Numbered from the stretch's first letter, positions 48,508 to 58,161 are shown. The stretch is 64,000 bases of DNA from Lentzea fradiae (GCF_900100955.1 NZ_FNCC01000014.1:1-64000), one strand, 5' to 3'. A program made the numbers and translations. The notes: generated by a model from the sequence alone, not told the origin.

Positions 48508-49542
48508 TCAGGCGTAGCGGTTCTCGTTGAAGTCCATGCCCACGGCGGACATGCCCAGGTCGCGGCCCATCGCGTCGAGCACGTCCACCATCTCCAGGCC
48601 GTTCAGCCAGTCGCGCGGGATCGCGTCCGTGCCGTGCAGCGCGCCCAGGATGTTGCCCGTCAGCGCGGCCGTCGCGTCGCTGCCGCCCGAGTGGTTCGCG
48701 GCGGCGCGCATCGCTTCTGAGAACTGCGCGGGCTTCGGGTGCGTCAGCACGGTGTAGACGGCGATGGCCAGCGCCTCCGGGCCCGTCCAGCCGCTGCCGA
48801 GCCGGTCGACGCGCACCGGCGCGGAACCGTCGTGCTCCTCGGCCAGCACCACGGCGCGGGTCAGCACCGTCGCCGTGTACGTGTCGTCGCGCAGCACGCG
48901 GCCGATCACCTGGTCGATGGCCTCGCGGATCGGCCTGCCCTTCACGGCGACCAGGTGCACCAGCAACGCCAGCGCGCCACCGGACACCCAGCCGCCCGTG
49001 CCGCCGTGCGTGAGCGCGGCGAACCGGCAGCCGAGGTCGTAGGCGATCGCCGCGGACGGCGCGAAACCCGCGGGAGCGGTGCGCGTGACGCCGTTGCAGC
49101 CCGACGACTCGTTGTGCGGGTTCTCCGGAGTGGACGGTGTCTCCGCAGCCAGCGCGCGCAGGCACGTGAGGCCCGGCGAGCGGCTCTCGTACAGCCGCTC
49201 GTCCGCCAGCAGGCCCGTCGCGCCGTGCTCGGGCCCTGGCTGCTGCTGGGTGACCAGCCAGCGGCGGTAGCTGTGCCAGACCTCGTCGGAGGGTTCCCAC
49301 TCGCCGGTCCGCTTGCCGCGCACATAAGCGCGCAGGTAGCCGTCGGCGGTGAACAGGGTCAGCTGGGTGTCGTCGGTGAACAGGGCCGGTTTCGGCGGGG
49401 CCAGCACGCCCTCCGGGCCGTGTTCGCGCTGGATGTCCGCCCAGCCGAGGTACTGCACCGGCGCACCGAGCGCATCACCGAGAGCGCCGCCGAGAAGACA
49501 CCCGGCGCCGCGGTCCACCACGGAGTTCCGATCTCGCGGCAC
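48508..49542 (-). CDS. ADP-ribosylglycohydrolase family protein
   Basis: A 344-aa DraG/ARH-fold protein. Metal-binding motifs: GCLLGGALGDALGAPVQ near the N-terminus, FTDDTQLTLFTADG (Thr-Asp-Asp), and the late SGGSDATAALTGNILGALHG (Asp-x-x-Thr region). Such enzymes remove ADP-ribose from proteins, DNA or small molecules. GTG start close to the divergent SARP gene; the upstream ribosome site is poor. The C-terminus FNENRYA is intact. No ADP-ribosyltransferase gene is visible in the window. Confidence 0.88.
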   Translation of the reverse strand: MPRDRNSVVDRGAGCLLGGALGDALGAPVQYLGWADIQREHGPEGVLAPPKPALFTDDTQLTLFTADGYLRAYVRGKRTGEWEPSDEVWHSYRRWLVTQQQPGPEHGATGLLADERLYESRSPGLTCLRALAAETPSTPENPHNESSGCNGVTRTAPAGFAPSAAIAYDLGCRFAALTHGGTGGWVSGGALALLVHLVAVKGRPIREAIDQVIGRVLRDDTYTATVLTRAVVLAEEHDGSAPVRVDRLGSGWTGPEALAIAVYTVLTHPKPAQFSEAMRAAANHSGGSDATAALTGNILGALHGTDAIPRDWLNGLEMVDVLDAMGRDLGMSAVGMDFNENRYA

Positions 49543-49645
49543 GTGTGAACAGTAGCGAACCGCGAAACTCGGACCGAACTTGTATCTGAGACAGCAGCTC
49601 TCCCACCTGTTGAAGTGACGGCGTCGTCGCGGCAGGGGGAGGGGC

Positions 49646-52411
49646 ATGCGGAGCAAAACCGGACTCGAGTTCGGCGTGCTCGGGCCACTCCAGGTGCTCG
49701 CGGACGGCCGGCTCGTGCAGCTGGGCCGCCGCGGCATGCGCGCTCTGCTCGCCCTGCTGGTCGTCGAGGCGAACCGGCCCGTCTCGATCGACCAGATCGT
49801 CGACGCGCTGTGGACGGACGCGCCGCCCGCCACCGCGCGGACGATCGTGCACGGCTACGTCTCGCGGCTGCGCAAGGTGCTGGACGAGGCGGACCCGGCC
49901 CGTTCCGCCGTCATCCGCACCACGCCCACCGGGTACCAGCTCACCGTCGACCCGTGGCGCCTCGACCTGCACCGCGCCCGGCAGCTCGTGGCGTCCTCCC
50001 GCGGCAAGCCCGCCGCCATCAGGGCGGGCCTGCTGCGCGAGGCGCTCGGCCTGTGGCGCGGGCCGGTGCTCGTCGACGTCCCCGGCGACCCGCTGACCTC
50101 CGACCTGGAGGAGCTGCGGCTGTCGGCGCTGGAGGAGCGCATCGACGCCGAGCTCGACCTCGGCCGCCACCTGGAGCTGGTGGGCGAGCTGCGCGGGCTG
50201 TGCACCGAGCACCCGTTCCGGGAACGCCTGGTGGCCCACAGCATGCGCGCCCTCTACCGGTCGGGACAGCGCGCCGACGCGCTGGACGCCTACCAGCGGT
50301 TCCAGCGCCGCGCCGCCGACGAGCTCGGCATCGACCCCGGCCCCGAGCTGCGGCAGCTGCACGAACAGGTGCTGCGCGACGACCCGGCGCTGAGCGTCGT
50401 CGGCCCGGTGGAGGCGCGGCCCGTCGCGCCGCGGGCGGGGATCGTCGCGCCGGCGCTGCTGCCCGCGTCCGCGTCCCGGCTGTTCGGCCGCGACGCCGAC
50501 AAGACGTGGCTGGACGACGTGTGCGCGACCAGGAACCTGCTCGCGACGACCGTGGCGGTGCTGACCGGCCCGCCCGGGATCGGCAAGAGCGCGCTCGCCA
50601 CCACCTGGGGCCACGAGAACTCCGAGATGTTCCAGCACGGCGTGCTGTTCGCGTCGCTCGGTGACGCCGAACCGGGGGAGGTGCTCACCAGGTTCCTGGT
50701 GGCGCTCGGCGTTCCCGCCGACGGCGTGCCGGTCGCGGTGGAGGACCGCGTCGGCCTCTACCGGTCGCTGCTCAACCGCCGCCGCGTGCTGGTGGTGCTG
50801 GACGACGCGACCGCGTTCGAACAGGTGCAGCCGCTGCTGCCACCCGGTTCCGGCTCGGTGGTGCTCGTGACGTCGCGCAGCCGGATGGAACGGCTCGTCG
50901 TCAGCAACAGCGCCCGCGTGCGCAAGCTCGGCCCGCTGGACGAGGACGCGGCCCGCGAGCTGGTCGACGACGTGCTGGGCAAACCGCTGTCGGCGGAGGA
51001 CCCGGCGGCGTCGCGCAAGCTCGCCGAGCTGTGCGGAGGTCTGCCGCTCGCGCTGCGCGTGGCGGCGGCGAAGCTGGTGATCAGTCCGGAGTGGACTGTC
51101 GAGGAGCTGGTGGGGGAGCTGGCCGACGACGGGCACCGGATGAGGGGACTCGACCTGCCGGAGGCGGGAATGGGGGTGTCGCGGGCGCTCGACCTGTCCA
51201 CCCGCGACCTGCCGCCCGAGCTGGGCGAGGTCTTCCGGTCCGTCGGCCTCGCTCCCGGCCGGTGGATGTCACCGCACGCCGTCGCCGCGCTGACCCGCAC
51301 GCACGTCGAGTCGGCCCGCACCAGGCTCTCGCAGCTCGTCGAGGTCAACCTGCTCGTCGAACCGTGGCCGGACGGGTTCACGATGCACGAGCTGGTGCGC
51401 CTGTACGTGCGCGGAGCCGGCCGTTCCGACCGGGACTCGTTGCGGCGCCTGGTGAACTACTACCTCGTCGCGTGCGACCACGTCCGCAGGGCCGTCCGGC
51501 CGGCCCGCGACGGGCTCGAGTTCGCGTCCGGGGACAACGGGACCACGCCCGTGCCGGAGGTCACCGACCCGGTCGGCTGGTTCGACCAGGAGTGGCCCAA
51601 CGTCGTCGCGGTCGTGCACGCGGCCGCCGAAGCGGGCCTGCACGACCAGGTGTGGCAGCTGGTCAGACTGCTGCACACCTACGCGACGGTGCGCGCCCTC
51701 ACCGGGGAGTGGGTGGCGCTCGTCGGGTTCGGGCTGGCCGCGGCCGAGGTGACGGGGAGCCGCCTCGGCCAGGTCCTGATGCTCGACACGGCCTACACGA
51801 CGAACGCCCGGCTGGGACGACCCGTCCTGCTGCCGGACGCGCGCCGTGCGCACCGCCTCGCGACCGAGCTGGGCGAGCGCCAGTACCTGGTGCTGACCCT
51901 CGCCCAGCTCGCCGACGTCCTGTTCCGCCTGGAGCAGCACGACGAGGCCCTGCTGCACCTCTGGGAGTCGGTGCAGCTCGCGCAGCAGTCCGGTGACGTC
52001 GTCGGCGAAGCCCACGGCCTCAACAACGTGGCGCAGGTCGAACAGGCCCGCGGCCGCCTGGAGGTCGCGCTGCGGCACCAGGCCCAGGCCGTCGACGTCT
52101 ACCGCCGCTGCGGCGACCAGGCCGCGCTGACCGCGGGCCTCGCCAACCTCGCCGAGCTGCACCTGGAAGGCGGGTCCCTCGACCAGGCAGAGTCGCTCGC
52201 CCGGCAGGTGGTCGACCAGGCCGCGGCCGTCGAGATGACCTTCCTGGAGGGCTTCGGCAGGCAGGTGCTCGGGGGAGTGTTGCTCCGCCGGGCGGAATGG
52301 GTTGCTGCCTCAGCCGAATTGACGGAGTCGCTGCGGCTGTTGTCGCAGGTCAACTCGGCTCGGGCGGTCCAGGTGAGGGCCACCCTGGACGTGCTGTCGT
52401 CCGAGGTTTAG
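49646..52411 (+). CDS. AfsR/SARP-family transcriptional regulator with NB-ARC and TPR domains
   Basis: A 921-aa regulator. N-terminal OmpR-like winged helix (FGVLGPLQVLADGRLVQLGRRGMRALLALLVVEANRPVS), then the bacterial transcriptional activator domain (to about residue 245, ending ELGIDPGPELRQLHEQVL), an NB-ARC ATPase (P-loop GPPGIGKSAL near 305; VLVVLDDATAFEQVQPLLP; GGLPLALRVAAAKL) and C-terminal TPR-like repeats. AfsR-type proteins activate secondary-metabolite or developmental genes. ATG after GGGGGAGGGG. No biosynthetic cluster is in the window, so its targets are elsewhere. Confidence 0.92.
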   Translation: MRSKTGLEFGVLGPLQVLADGRLVQLGRRGMRALLALLVVEANRPVSIDQIVDALWTDAPPATARTIVHGYVSRLRKVLDEADPARSAVIRTTPTGYQLTVDPWRLDLHRARQLVASSRGKPAAIRAGLLREALGLWRGPVLVDVPGDPLTSDLEELRLSALEERIDAELDLGRHLELVGELRGLCTEHPFRERLVAHSMRALYRSGQRADALDAYQRFQRRAADELGIDPGPELRQLHEQVLRDDPALSVVGPVEARPVAPRAGIVAPALLPASASRLFGRDADKTWLDDVCATRNLLATTVAVLTGPPGIGKSALATTWGHENSEMFQHGVLFASLGDAEPGEVLTRFLVALGVPADGVPVAVEDRVGLYRSLLNRRRVLVVLDDATAFEQVQPLLPPGSGSVVLVTSRSRMERLVVSNSARVRKLGPLDEDAARELVDDVLGKPLSAEDPAASRKLAELCGGLPLALRVAAAKLVISPEWTVEELVGELADDGHRMRGLDLPEAGMGVSRALDLSTRDLPPELGEVFRSVGLAPGRWMSPHAVAALTRTHVESARTRLSQLVEVNLLVEPWPDGFTMHELVRLYVRGAGRSDRDSLRRLVNYYLVACDHVRRAVRPARDGLEFASGDNGTTPVPEVTDPVGWFDQEWPNVVAVVHAAAEAGLHDQVWQLVRLLHTYATVRALTGEWVALVGFGLAAAEVTGSRLGQVLMLDTAYTTNARLGRPVLLPDARRAHRLATELGERQYLVLTLAQLADVLFRLEQHDEALLHLWESVQLAQQSGDVVGEAHGLNNVAQVEQARGRLEVALRHQAQAVDVYRRCGDQAALTAGLANLAELHLEGGSLDQAESLARQVVDQAAAVEMTFLEGFGRQVLGGVLLRRAEWVAASAELTESLRLLSQVNSARAVQVRATLDVLSSEV

Positions 52412-52508
52412 CCGGTGTTTAGTCGTGCGGCCCCAAATTATGGGAAGTTTGACGTGCAGGCAGCCGAGTGGGGGATTACCGAGGGGGTAAGGCGCCTGCC
52501 CTGAAAGG

Positions 52509-52548
52509 GCCCGACCGGCATTCGGGGGAGAGTGCCGGTCGGGCTTTC
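52509..52548. terminator. Terminator between SARP and SGNH hydrolase genes
   Basis: 12-bp perfect stem (GCCCGACCGGCA at 52509-52520, complement at 52533-52544) with a 12-nt loop and TTTCC after it. It is positioned 98 bases after the SARP stop and 17 bases from the convergent hydrolase stop. Confidence 0.85.
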
Positions 52549-52564
52549 CTCGTTCTCCGTCGCG

Positions 52565-53347
52565 TCAGATCTCGTCGGCGCACCGCGCGAGCGGCAGCAG
52601 CTCCGGACGCTTCGGCGCCAGACCGTCACCCATCGACTCACCGCGCAGCTGCCTGCCGATCCACGGCACGACGTGCTCCCGCGCCCACTTCAGGTCCGCC
52701 TTGCGCTGCGTCACCCAGTCGGCCTGCTCCAGCGCGGGCCACGGCTCGTTCCACGCGTGGTCGTCCGTCAAACCGAGGATCTGCGCCGTCTTCAGCGCCA
52801 CCCGCTGGTGCCCGGCCGGCGACAGGTGCAGCCGGTCCTCGCTCCACGCCCGGCGGTCGTGCAGCACGTGCATCGACCACAGGTCCACGATCCGGCAGTG
52901 GTAGCGCTCGGCGATCGACCACAGGTGCGAGTTGTAGATCGCGACCTTGCCGCGGATGCTCCGCAGCAACGGCGTGCTGCGCGTGTCGAACCCGGTGAAG
53001 ATCACGACGTCGCAGCCGGCCGACCGCAGGTCCGCCACCGCCACCTCGTAGACCTCCGCCAGCGCGTCCGGATCGCTGTTCGGGATGAGGATGTCGTTGC
53101 CACCACCGCAGAACGTGACGAGATCCGGCTTCAGGGAGACCGCGAGCGGCACCTGCTCGTCGATGATCTCCTGGAGCAGCTTGCCTCGGACGGCCAGGTT
53201 CGCGTACCTGAACTCCGGGGCCTGCTCGGCGATCATGCCGGCCAGGCGGTCGGCCCAGCCGACGTAGGTGTCCCCCGGGCCGGGGTCGTCCATTCCCTCG
53301 GTGAAACTGTCCCCCAGGGACACGAGACTGGTCCATCGCAGCAGCAC
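52565..53347 (-). CDS. SGNH/GDSL-family hydrolase
   Basis: A 260-aa intracellular hydrolase. The GTG after GGGGGA is chosen because the next residues lead directly into block I, SLVSLGDSFTEGMDDP (nucleophile Ser). Block II is RYANLAVRGK, block III FCGGGNDIL (Gly-x-Asn-Asp) and block V WSEDRLHLSPAGHQRVA (catalytic Asp-x-x-His). This is the lysophospholipase/acetylesterase-like SGNH fold common in actinobacteria. No signal peptide. Substrate not predictable. Confidence 0.9.
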   Translation of the reverse strand: MLLRWTSLVSLGDSFTEGMDDPGPGDTYVGWADRLAGMIAEQAPEFRYANLAVRGKLLQEIIDEQVPLAVSLKPDLVTFCGGGNDILIPNSDPDALAEVYEVAVADLRSAGCDVVIFTGFDTRSTPLLRSIRGKVAIYNSHLWSIAERYHCRIVDLWSMHVLHDRRAWSEDRLHLSPAGHQRVALKTAQILGLTDDHAWNEPWPALEQADWVTQRKADLKWAREHVVPWIGRQLRGESMGDGLAPKRPELLPLARCADEI

Positions 53348-53642
53348 TGGATCCCCCTTGTGCTCGACGTTGATCCGTTCCCCGTCTGCGGCTCCCGTTC
53401 GCAGGCGACTGGTCAGCATGCACAACGAAGCCTTGGTTACGCCACCGTTGGTTACCTCATCGTATGTTTTGTTGCTGTGGGTGACGATTCTTTTACCACT
53501 TGGTCGAGGGGCGGTGGGGGGATTCTGGGGTGGTGGGGGAATTGTGAAGGGGATTCGTCTGGTTGCGGGTCCGTACGGGTGTAGTCAGGGTCACAGTGTG
53601 AGTTTCAGGCGGACCCCGGGGACCACCCCACCCGGCTGCCTG

Positions 53643-54620
53643 TCACGGTGTTGCCGTGTAGGCGGAGCGGAGGGATTGTTCTGCCGCTGGTCCGGCGCCG
53701 ATGTGGTCCAGGCCCAGTAGCGCCGCGCCCACCACCGGGGGGACGTCCACCAGGCGGACCCTGGCCAGGGGGGCCGCTTCCAGAATCTGTTTCGTCACCG
53801 GCCCCACCACTGTGTCGCCGGTGTTGGTCAGGACGCCGCCGCCGAGGATCACGTCCACCGGTTCGGTGACCAGGTCCAGTTTGCGGAGTGAGACCGTTGC
53901 CAGCAGGGCGATCTCCTCCACCAGGCGGTCGACTTGGGCTTGGGCCACCTCGTCGCCCTGGGCTGCCGTCTCGAAGACCAGGGGGCAGAGGGCGTGGGGG
54001 TCGAGTTCGAGCTCCTCGAAGTGGATCTTTTCGACCACCTCGAGGATCGAGGACGCGTTGTAGTGCTTCAGCAGGGCCGGCAGGAGGAGGGTTCGGGGGC
54101 CTCGGCCGTCTTCTGCCCTGACCGCGTGCCAGAGGGCGTCGTTGCCCAGCTGGCCGCCGCCTCCCCAGTCGCCGGAGATCTGGCCCAGGGCCGGGAAGCG
54201 GTGGGTTCTGCCGTCCTTCGCCACGCCCACGGCGTTGATGCCCGCTCCGCAGACCACTGCTACGCCGCCAGTTGCTGTGCCTGCTCGTAGCAGGGCGAAG
54301 GTGTCGTTGCCGACGACTGTCGTGGTGGACCAGGCTCGGTCTGAGATCGCTTGGGTCAGCTCTGCTTCTTCGCGGGGGAGGTCGGCTCCCGCCAGGTAGG
54401 CGGAGGTGTGGGTCGCGATCTGCTCGTCCGGGGGGAGACCTGCTTTTGCCGCTGCTTCGCGGGCCAGCGACTCGAAGACGTCCAGGCCGCGTTTCATGCC
54501 CACGGTTTGTGGTGGGGCGCCTGGGCCTCGTGCCTCTGCCAGCACGGTGCCGTTGGCGTCCACGAGGAGCACCGCGGTCTTGCTGTTGCCGCCGTCGATG
54601 GCGAGCACACGGTCCGTCAT
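53643..54620 (-). CDS. BadF/BadG-type sugar kinase (N-acetylglucosamine kinase-like)
   Basis: A 325-aa ASKHA-fold kinase. ATP/phosphate loops: AIDGGNSKTAVLLVDANG at the N-terminus, NDTFALLRAGT, VAVVCGAGINAVG and SGDWGGGGQLG, and VILGGGVLTNTG near the C-terminus. The eukaryotic GlcNAc kinase and bacterial relatives share this pattern. It starts 5 bases after the GH4 gene and probably phosphorylates the sugar released or imported by the cluster. It is the last gene of the cluster. The 295 bases to its right (53348-53642), between it and the SGNH hydrolase start, hold G-rich sequence but no gene. Confidence 0.87.
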   Translation of the reverse strand: MTDRVLAIDGGNSKTAVLLVDANGTVLAEARGPGAPPQTVGMKRGLDVFESLAREAAAKAGLPPDEQIATHTSAYLAGADLPREEAELTQAISDRAWSTTTVVGNDTFALLRAGTATGGVAVVCGAGINAVGVAKDGRTHRFPALGQISGDWGGGGQLGNDALWHAVRAEDGRGPRTLLLPALLKHYNASSILEVVEKIHFEELELDPHALCPLVFETAAQGDEVAQAQVDRLVEEIALLATVSLRKLDLVTEPVDVILGGGVLTNTGDTVVGPVTKQILEAAPLARVRLVDVPPVVGAALLGLDHIGAGPAAEQSLRSAYTATP

Positions 54621-54625
54621 CGTTG

Positions 54626-55894
54626 TCAGGCCCCCTTCGCCCACGGCAGGAGGTCGCGGTTCTGTGCGATCAGCTCGTCGGCCAGCCGGTCCGCTTTGGC
54701 GTGCTGGCCGATCAGGGGGTGGGCCAGCAGGGCGTTCGCCACTCGGTCGCGGCCCCCGTGCAGGGCTGCCTCCAATGCCAGGTGCTCGTACGCGGTGACG
54801 TGCGCGATGAGGCCCGAGATGGTCGGTTCCACCGGGCGGACGGGGAGTGGTGTGCCGCCGGTGTGGTCCACTGTGGACGACACCTCGATCACGGCGTCGT
54901 CCGGGAGGAACGGGAGGGTGCCGTTGTTCTGGACGTTGACGACGTGCCTTTCCGCACCCGCGCCGCCGGTCAGGGCGTGGACGAGTTGCACTGCCGCCTC
55001 TGAGTAGTAGGCGCCGCCGCGTTGGCCCAGTTGTTCGGGTTTCGTGACTACGGACGGGTCCGCGTAGATGTCGAGCAGTTCCTTTTCGACGGCTGCGACG
55101 ACCTCGGCGCGTGAGGGCTCTTTGAGCTGCTTCTGCACTACGGCGTCGTGGTTGTAGAAGTAGTTGAGGTAATAGGACGGCACCATGTTCAGGCGGCGCA
55201 TCAAGGCGCTGTCGACGCCGATGTGCTCGGCCAAGCCCTCGGCGTGGTCGGCGAGGAGCTCCGGCAGACGGTCTACGCCGTTGACGCGGACGCCGCGTTC
55301 CCACGTCAGGTGGTTCAGGCCCACGTGCTCCAGCTCCACGGTGGACGGCTCGACACCCAGCAGGGCGGAAGTCCAGCGCTGGAACGTGATCGCCACGTTG
55401 CACAGGCCGATCGCCTTGTGACCCTCCTGGAGCAGCGCGCGGGTGACGATGCCGACCGGGTTGGTGAAGTTGACGATCCACGTGTCCGGACCTGCGAGCG
55501 CGCGGACGCGATCGGCGATGTCCAGGACCACCGGCACGGTCCGCAGCGCCTTGGCGAGGCCGCCCGCGCCGGTGGTCTCCTGACCGACGCAGCCGCAGAC
55601 GTGCGGGAACGTCTCGTCCGACGCGCGAGCCTGCTGGCCACCCACCCGCAGTTGCAACAGCACGGCGGACGCGCCCGCGACGCCGTCCTCCAGGGAGGTG
55701 GTGGTGCGCACCTTGGCCGGGTGCCCGGCATGGGCGAGCAGGCGCTGGCTGAACGGGCCGACGATGCCCAGGCGGTGCTCGTCCGGGTCCACCAGGACGA
55801 TCTCGTCCACCGCCAGGCTGGTGCGACGGCCGGCGATGCCGTCGATCAGCTCCGGCGTGTAGGTGGACCCGCCACCGACGACGGTGAGTTTCAT
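54626..55894 (-). CDS. GH4 family glycosidase, 6-phospho-beta-glucosidase-like
   Basis: A 422-aa NAD- and metal-dependent glycosidase. Rossmann motif VVGGGSTYTPELIDGI, NFTNPVGIVTRA, the metal Cys in GLCNVAITFQ and the metal His in VGLNHLTWERG; YYLNYFYNHD carries the catalytic Tyr region. GH4 enzymes cleave glycosides by redox-assisted elimination, mostly after 6-phosphorylation. With no PTS in the cluster, phosphorylation by the adjacent BadF-type kinase, or activity on an unphosphorylated substrate, must be assumed. Start ATG has AAGGA 7 bases upstream. Confidence 0.9.
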   Translation of the reverse strand: MKLTVVGGGSTYTPELIDGIAGRRTSLAVDEIVLVDPDEHRLGIVGPFSQRLLAHAGHPAKVRTTTSLEDGVAGASAVLLQLRVGGQQARASDETFPHVCGCVGQETTGAGGLAKALRTVPVVLDIADRVRALAGPDTWIVNFTNPVGIVTRALLQEGHKAIGLCNVAITFQRWTSALLGVEPSTVELEHVGLNHLTWERGVRVNGVDRLPELLADHAEGLAEHIGVDSALMRRLNMVPSYYLNYFYNHDAVVQKQLKEPSRAEVVAAVEKELLDIYADPSVVTKPEQLGQRGGAYYSEAAVQLVHALTGGAGAERHVVNVQNNGTLPFLPDDAVIEVSSTVDHTGGTPLPVRPVEPTISGLIAHVTAYEHLALEAALHGGRDRVANALLAHPLIGQHAKADRLADELIAQNRDLLPWAKGA

Positions 55895-56044
55895 CTGACG
55901 TCCTTCGAGGAGATCTCGCCCGTGGGGGCGGGGAGGAGAGGGTTCGCTGCCGGGCCGGATGTCGGCCGCCGGTTCGCCGGGCAGGGAAACAGGACGGCCC
56001 GGCCTGGTCTGGGAGGTGCGAGGTGGCTTGGTAGGTTGTGAAAG

Positions 56045-57265
56045 GTGAAAAGGCTGGTGAAGCGGGCGTTCCGGTACCGCTTCTACCCGACCGAGGAGCA
56101 GGCGGCGGAGCTGCTGCGCACGTTCGGGTGTGTGCGCAAGGTCTACAACCTGGCGCTGCAGGCTCGTGTCGAGGCGTGGGCCCAGCACGGTGAACGGATC
56201 GGCTACGACGCCACCTCGGCGTTGCTGACCGCCTGGAAACGCACCGAAGAGCTGGCGTTCCTCAAAGAGGTGTCGGCGGTACCTCTGCAGCAGGCGTTGC
56301 GGCACCTGCAGATGGCGTTCGCCAGGTTCCTCGCCAAACGCTCGCGGCATCCGCGGTTCAAGTCCCGCAAGAGGTCGCGGGCCAGTGCCGAGTACACGCG
56401 TTCCGCGTTCCGCTGGCGCGATGGCAGGTTGACGCTGGCCAAGATGGCAGGGCCGCTGGACATCCGGTGGTCCCGCCCACTGCCGGAGGGAGCGGAGCCC
56501 TCTACCGTCACCGTGTCCCTCGACTCGGCCGGGCGGTGGTTCGTGTCCCTGTTGTGCGAGGACCCCGGCGTGACGCCGTTGCCCGGCGTGGACGCCGTGG
56601 TCGGAATCGATGTCGGTCTCCACCACCTGCTGGTGCTGTCGACTGGCGAGAAGATCGGCAACCCGCGGCACGAGCGCCGGGACCGGGCGGCTTTGGCCAG
56701 AGCCCAGAGATCGTTGTGCCGCAAACAGAAGGGTGGAAGCAACCGCGCCAAGGCCCGGGTCGCGGTCGCCCGCCTCCACGCCCGCATCGCCGACCGCAGG
56801 TCGGACTTCCTGCACAAGGTCACCACTCGGCTCGTGCGTGAGAACCAAACGCTCGTGATCGAAGATCTGGCCGTGTCGAACATGCTCCGCAACCACCATC
56901 TGGCCCGTGCCATCGGTGACGCCGGCTGGCGGCAGTTCCGGCAGATGCTGGAGTACAAGGCAGGCTGGTACGGACGGCAGGTGATCACGGTCGACCGGTG
57001 GTTCCCGTCGTCCAAGCTGTGCTCGGCCTGCGGGGTGTGCGTGGCGGAGTTGCCGCTGCACGTGCGTGTCTGGACCTGTGACTGCGGCACGACCCACGAC
57101 CGGGACGTGAACGCGGCGCGCAACATACTGGCCGCTGGGCTGGCGGCATCGGTCTGTGGAGCTGGTGGAAGACCTCAACGGAGCATTCCGGGCGGGCAGC
57201 CGGCGACGAAGCAGAAACCCTGCGGCGCGAGCCGTGGGAACCTCCTCGTGCGCGAGAGAGAGTGA
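56045..57265 (+). CDS. tnpB: TnpB-type RNA-guided nuclease (IS200/IS605 OrfB family)
   Basis: A 406-aa complete TnpB. RuvC residues are intact: Asp189 (VVGIDVGLHH), Glu273 (LVIEDLAVSNM) and Asp354 (THDRDVNAARNI); the zinc module is Cys326/Cys329 and Cys345/Cys347. The N-terminal FRYRFYPTEEQ...RKVYNLAL pattern is typical. The tail after residue 365 is the poorly conserved part whose DNA usually doubles as omega-RNA scaffold. No TnpA transposase is adjacent. It is transcribed against the sugar operon it interrupts, and its stop is 2 bases from the permease stop codon. Confidence 0.92.
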   Translation: MKRLVKRAFRYRFYPTEEQAAELLRTFGCVRKVYNLALQARVEAWAQHGERIGYDATSALLTAWKRTEELAFLKEVSAVPLQQALRHLQMAFARFLAKRSRHPRFKSRKRSRASAEYTRSAFRWRDGRLTLAKMAGPLDIRWSRPLPEGAEPSTVTVSLDSAGRWFVSLLCEDPGVTPLPGVDAVVGIDVGLHHLLVLSTGEKIGNPRHERRDRAALARAQRSLCRKQKGGSNRAKARVAVARLHARIADRRSDFLHKVTTRLVRENQTLVIEDLAVSNMLRNHHLARAIGDAGWRQFRQMLEYKAGWYGRQVITVDRWFPSSKLCSACGVCVAELPLHVRVWTCDCGTTHDRDVNAARNILAAGLAASVCGAGGRPQRSIPGGQPATKQKPCGASRGNLLVRERE

Positions 57266-57267
57266 AG

Positions 57268-58161
57268 TCAACCTTTGACTCCCGTGAAAGTGATTCCCTT
57301 GACGAACGACTTCTGGGCGAAGACGAAGAGGACGACGGCCGGGACCATCGTCAGGAACGTCACCGCCATCGACGAGTTCCACTGCACGATGTGCATGCCC
57401 TTGAACGTCGCCAGCGCCAGTGACAACGTCCACTGGTCCTTGACCTCGCCGGTGTAGAGCAACGGTCCGAAGTAGTCGTTCCAGGTGAAGAGGAAGCAGA
57501 ACAGCGCGGTCGCCGCGATGCCCGGTTTCGCCATCGGCACGACGATGCGCACCATCGCCTGGAACTCCGAGCAGCCGTCCACCCGTGCTGCGTCCACATA
57601 GGACTGCGGGATGGTGAGCATGAACTGGCGCAGCAGGAAGATGCTGAACGCGTCGAACAGGAAGTAGGGCACGATCAACGGCCAGAGCGTGCCGGTGAGG
57701 CCGAGGGACGACCAGGTGTCGTACAGCGGCACGGCGACGACCTGCGGGGGCAGCATCATCGCGCCGATGACGAGCAGGAACGCCAGGTTGCGGCCACGCC
57801 ACCGGAGCTTCGCGAGGGCGTAGGCGGCGGGGATCGACGAGAGCAGCATCCCGCCGGTCGCGAGCAGGGAGTAGGTGAGGCTGTTGACCAGGTAGCGGAA
57901 CAGCGGGGCCTGGTCGAAGACCTCGACGAAGTTCTCCCAGTGCCACTCGCGCGGCCACAGGTCCGAGGTGAACGCCTGGTCGTCCGGCATCACCGCGGTG
58001 AGGAAGACGAACACGACGGGGGTGGCGAACATCAGGCCGAGCGCGAGGCCGAGGGCGTGGGTCGCGACCCAGTGCAGGAAGGCGCCCTTGGTGCGCCCGC
58101 GGCGTGGGTTCTCCGGTTCGGTGGGGATGTCGGACGGTGGTTTGGTGAGCGTCGCGGTCAT
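57268..58161 (-). CDS. Sugar ABC permease, MalG-like (second importer)
   Basis: A 297-aa permease with six predicted helices. EAA loop: VDAARVDGCSEFQAMVRIVVPMAKPG. The canonical C-terminus (QKSFVKGITFTGVKG) is complete, so the nearby TnpB element has not truncated it. N-terminal cytoplasmic segment is Pro/Arg rich. ATG lies in an ATGA overlap with the preceding permease gene. ATPase not encoded in the cluster. Confidence 0.9.
   Translation of the reverse strand: MTATLTKPPSDIPTEPENPRRGRTKGAFLHWVATHALGLALGLMFATPVVFVFLTAVMPDDQAFTSDLWPREWHWENFVEVFDQAPLFRYLVNSLTYSLLATGGMLLSSIPAAYALAKLRWRGRNLAFLLVIGAMMLPPQVVAVPLYDTWSSLGLTGTLWPLIVPYFLFDAFSIFLLRQFMLTIPQSYVDAARVDGCSEFQAMVRIVVPMAKPGIAATALFCFLFTWNDYFGPLLYTGEVKDQWTLSLALATFKGMHIVQWNSSMAVTFLTMVPAVVLFVFAQKSFVKGITFTGVKG

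Noticed and set aside
55895..57265. TnpB as a nuclease-dead TldR-type repressor
   Set aside because: All three RuvC acidic residues and the zinc cysteines are present, so loss of catalysis is not supported.
54626..57958. A 1110-codon minus-strand frame spanning GH4, TnpB and a permease
   Set aside because: The true GH4 start is the ATG at 55894. Upstream residues are the antisense of tnpB and of the permease and have no family similarity.
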